The notes beneath the pieces were generated by a model. The model was not told the DNA's origin and ran no database searches. It was given only the letters and a program-made list of their open reading frames with translations. From the NCBI GenBank assembly GCA_030453285.1, contig JAKDKP010000192.1, positions 1 to 5,583 on the forward strand: DNA of 5,583 nucleotides. The letters run 5' to 3'. Origin of the DNA: Propionibacteriales bacterium (lineage in GTDB: Bacteria > Actinomycetota > Actinomycetes > Propionibacteriales > Propionibacteriaceae). Each line of letters opens with the position of its first letter. Within the stretch, counting starts at the first letter, position 1. The translations under genes were made by a program, and so were the position numbers. This document shows positions 5,460 through 5,583 of this stretch, one piece after another.

Positions 5460-5583
5460 ATGACGGACGGTCCCGTGGACGGCGCCGCGAGTGGACGGAC
5501 CGTGGTACACCTGCTGCGTCACGGCGAGGTGTTCAACCCCGATGGCGTGTTGTACGGACGACTGCCCGACTTCCATCTGTCCG
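5460..5583 (+). CDS. Histidine phosphatase family protein, N-terminal part (cut by window edge)
   Basis: The frame reads VVHLLRHGEV at residues 15-24, then NPDGVLYGRLPDFHLS (26-41) up to the right edge. LLRHGE is the first-strand motif of the histidine phosphatase (phosphoglycerate mutase-like) superfamily, and His21 should be the phosphorylated residue. Substrate cannot be told from 41 of an expected 200 or so residues. The start chosen is ATG 5460, just after GGGGGAG (5450-5456), although the spacing is short. In-frame ATGs also occur at 5448, 5424 and 5394; the last overlaps the hemL stop as ATGA. Family members normally have few residues ahead of the RHG motif, which favours 5460 or 5448. 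The close position behind hemL is, as far as I recall, common in actinobacteria, where cytochrome c maturation genes often follow; those would lie outside this window. Confidence 0.88.
   Translation, partial: MTDGPVDGAASGRTVVHLLRHGEVFNPDGVLYGRLPDFHLS

Noticed and set aside
1..5583. Possible defence island or mobile element
   Set aside because: No transposase, integrase, nuclease/toxin pair, terminal repeats or direct-repeat array is visible. RtcB and a lone methyltransferase are not enough to claim a defence system.

Overview
The window is high-GC actinobacterial-type DNA: third codon positions are mostly G or C, hemL is followed directly by a histidine-phosphatase gene, and the envelope genes are of an actinobacterial style. 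I would guess Propionibacteriaceae or a relative, but the sequence alone does not fix the genus. It is chromosomal in character, and I see no transposase, integrase, tRNA, rRNA or CRISPR array.

Left to right: (1) 1-462, minus strand, is the N-terminal 154 codons of an RtcB-type RNA ligase, cut by the window edge. (2) 463-697 is a divergent intergenic region. It holds a perfect 7+1+7 inverted repeat near the rtcB side. It also holds a leader for the rightward gene that looks structured: an 8-bp stem would pair its 5' part with the downstream start codon, and several blocks resemble a TPP (thi-box) aptamer. (3) 698-1906, plus strand, is a three-part protein: an N-terminal helical motif, a domain with a degenerate Nudix box, and a class I SAM-dependent methyltransferase domain. 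(4) 1907-2089 is an intergenic region with a GC-rich hairpin and a tandem 10-bp direct repeat. (5) 2090-2941 and 2938-3822 are a translationally coupled pair (ATGA overlap): a two-TM protein with an extracytoplasmic domain and a Pro-rich cytoplasmic tail, then a probable lipoprotein. The lipoprotein frame stops early, and a coding-like tail continues in another frame to 3899, so a single-base frameshift is likely. (6) 3900-4068 is a short spacer with a hairpin, a doubtful 56-codon ORF and a candidate leaderless promoter. (7) 4069-5397 is hemL, glutamate-1-semialdehyde 2,1-aminomutase. (8) 5460-5583 is the start of a broad-family histidine phosphatase, cut by the right edge.

Functionally, hemL supplies 5-aminolevulinate for tetrapyrroles, and the phosphatase probably shares its transcript. 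The membrane protein/lipoprotein pair is probably an envelope module of unknown role. RtcB would act in RNA repair or tRNA splicing-type ligation. The least ordinary items are the methyltransferase with a dead-looking Nudix box and its leader, and the frameshifted end of the lipoprotein gene. I do not see a clear new defence or mobile system.
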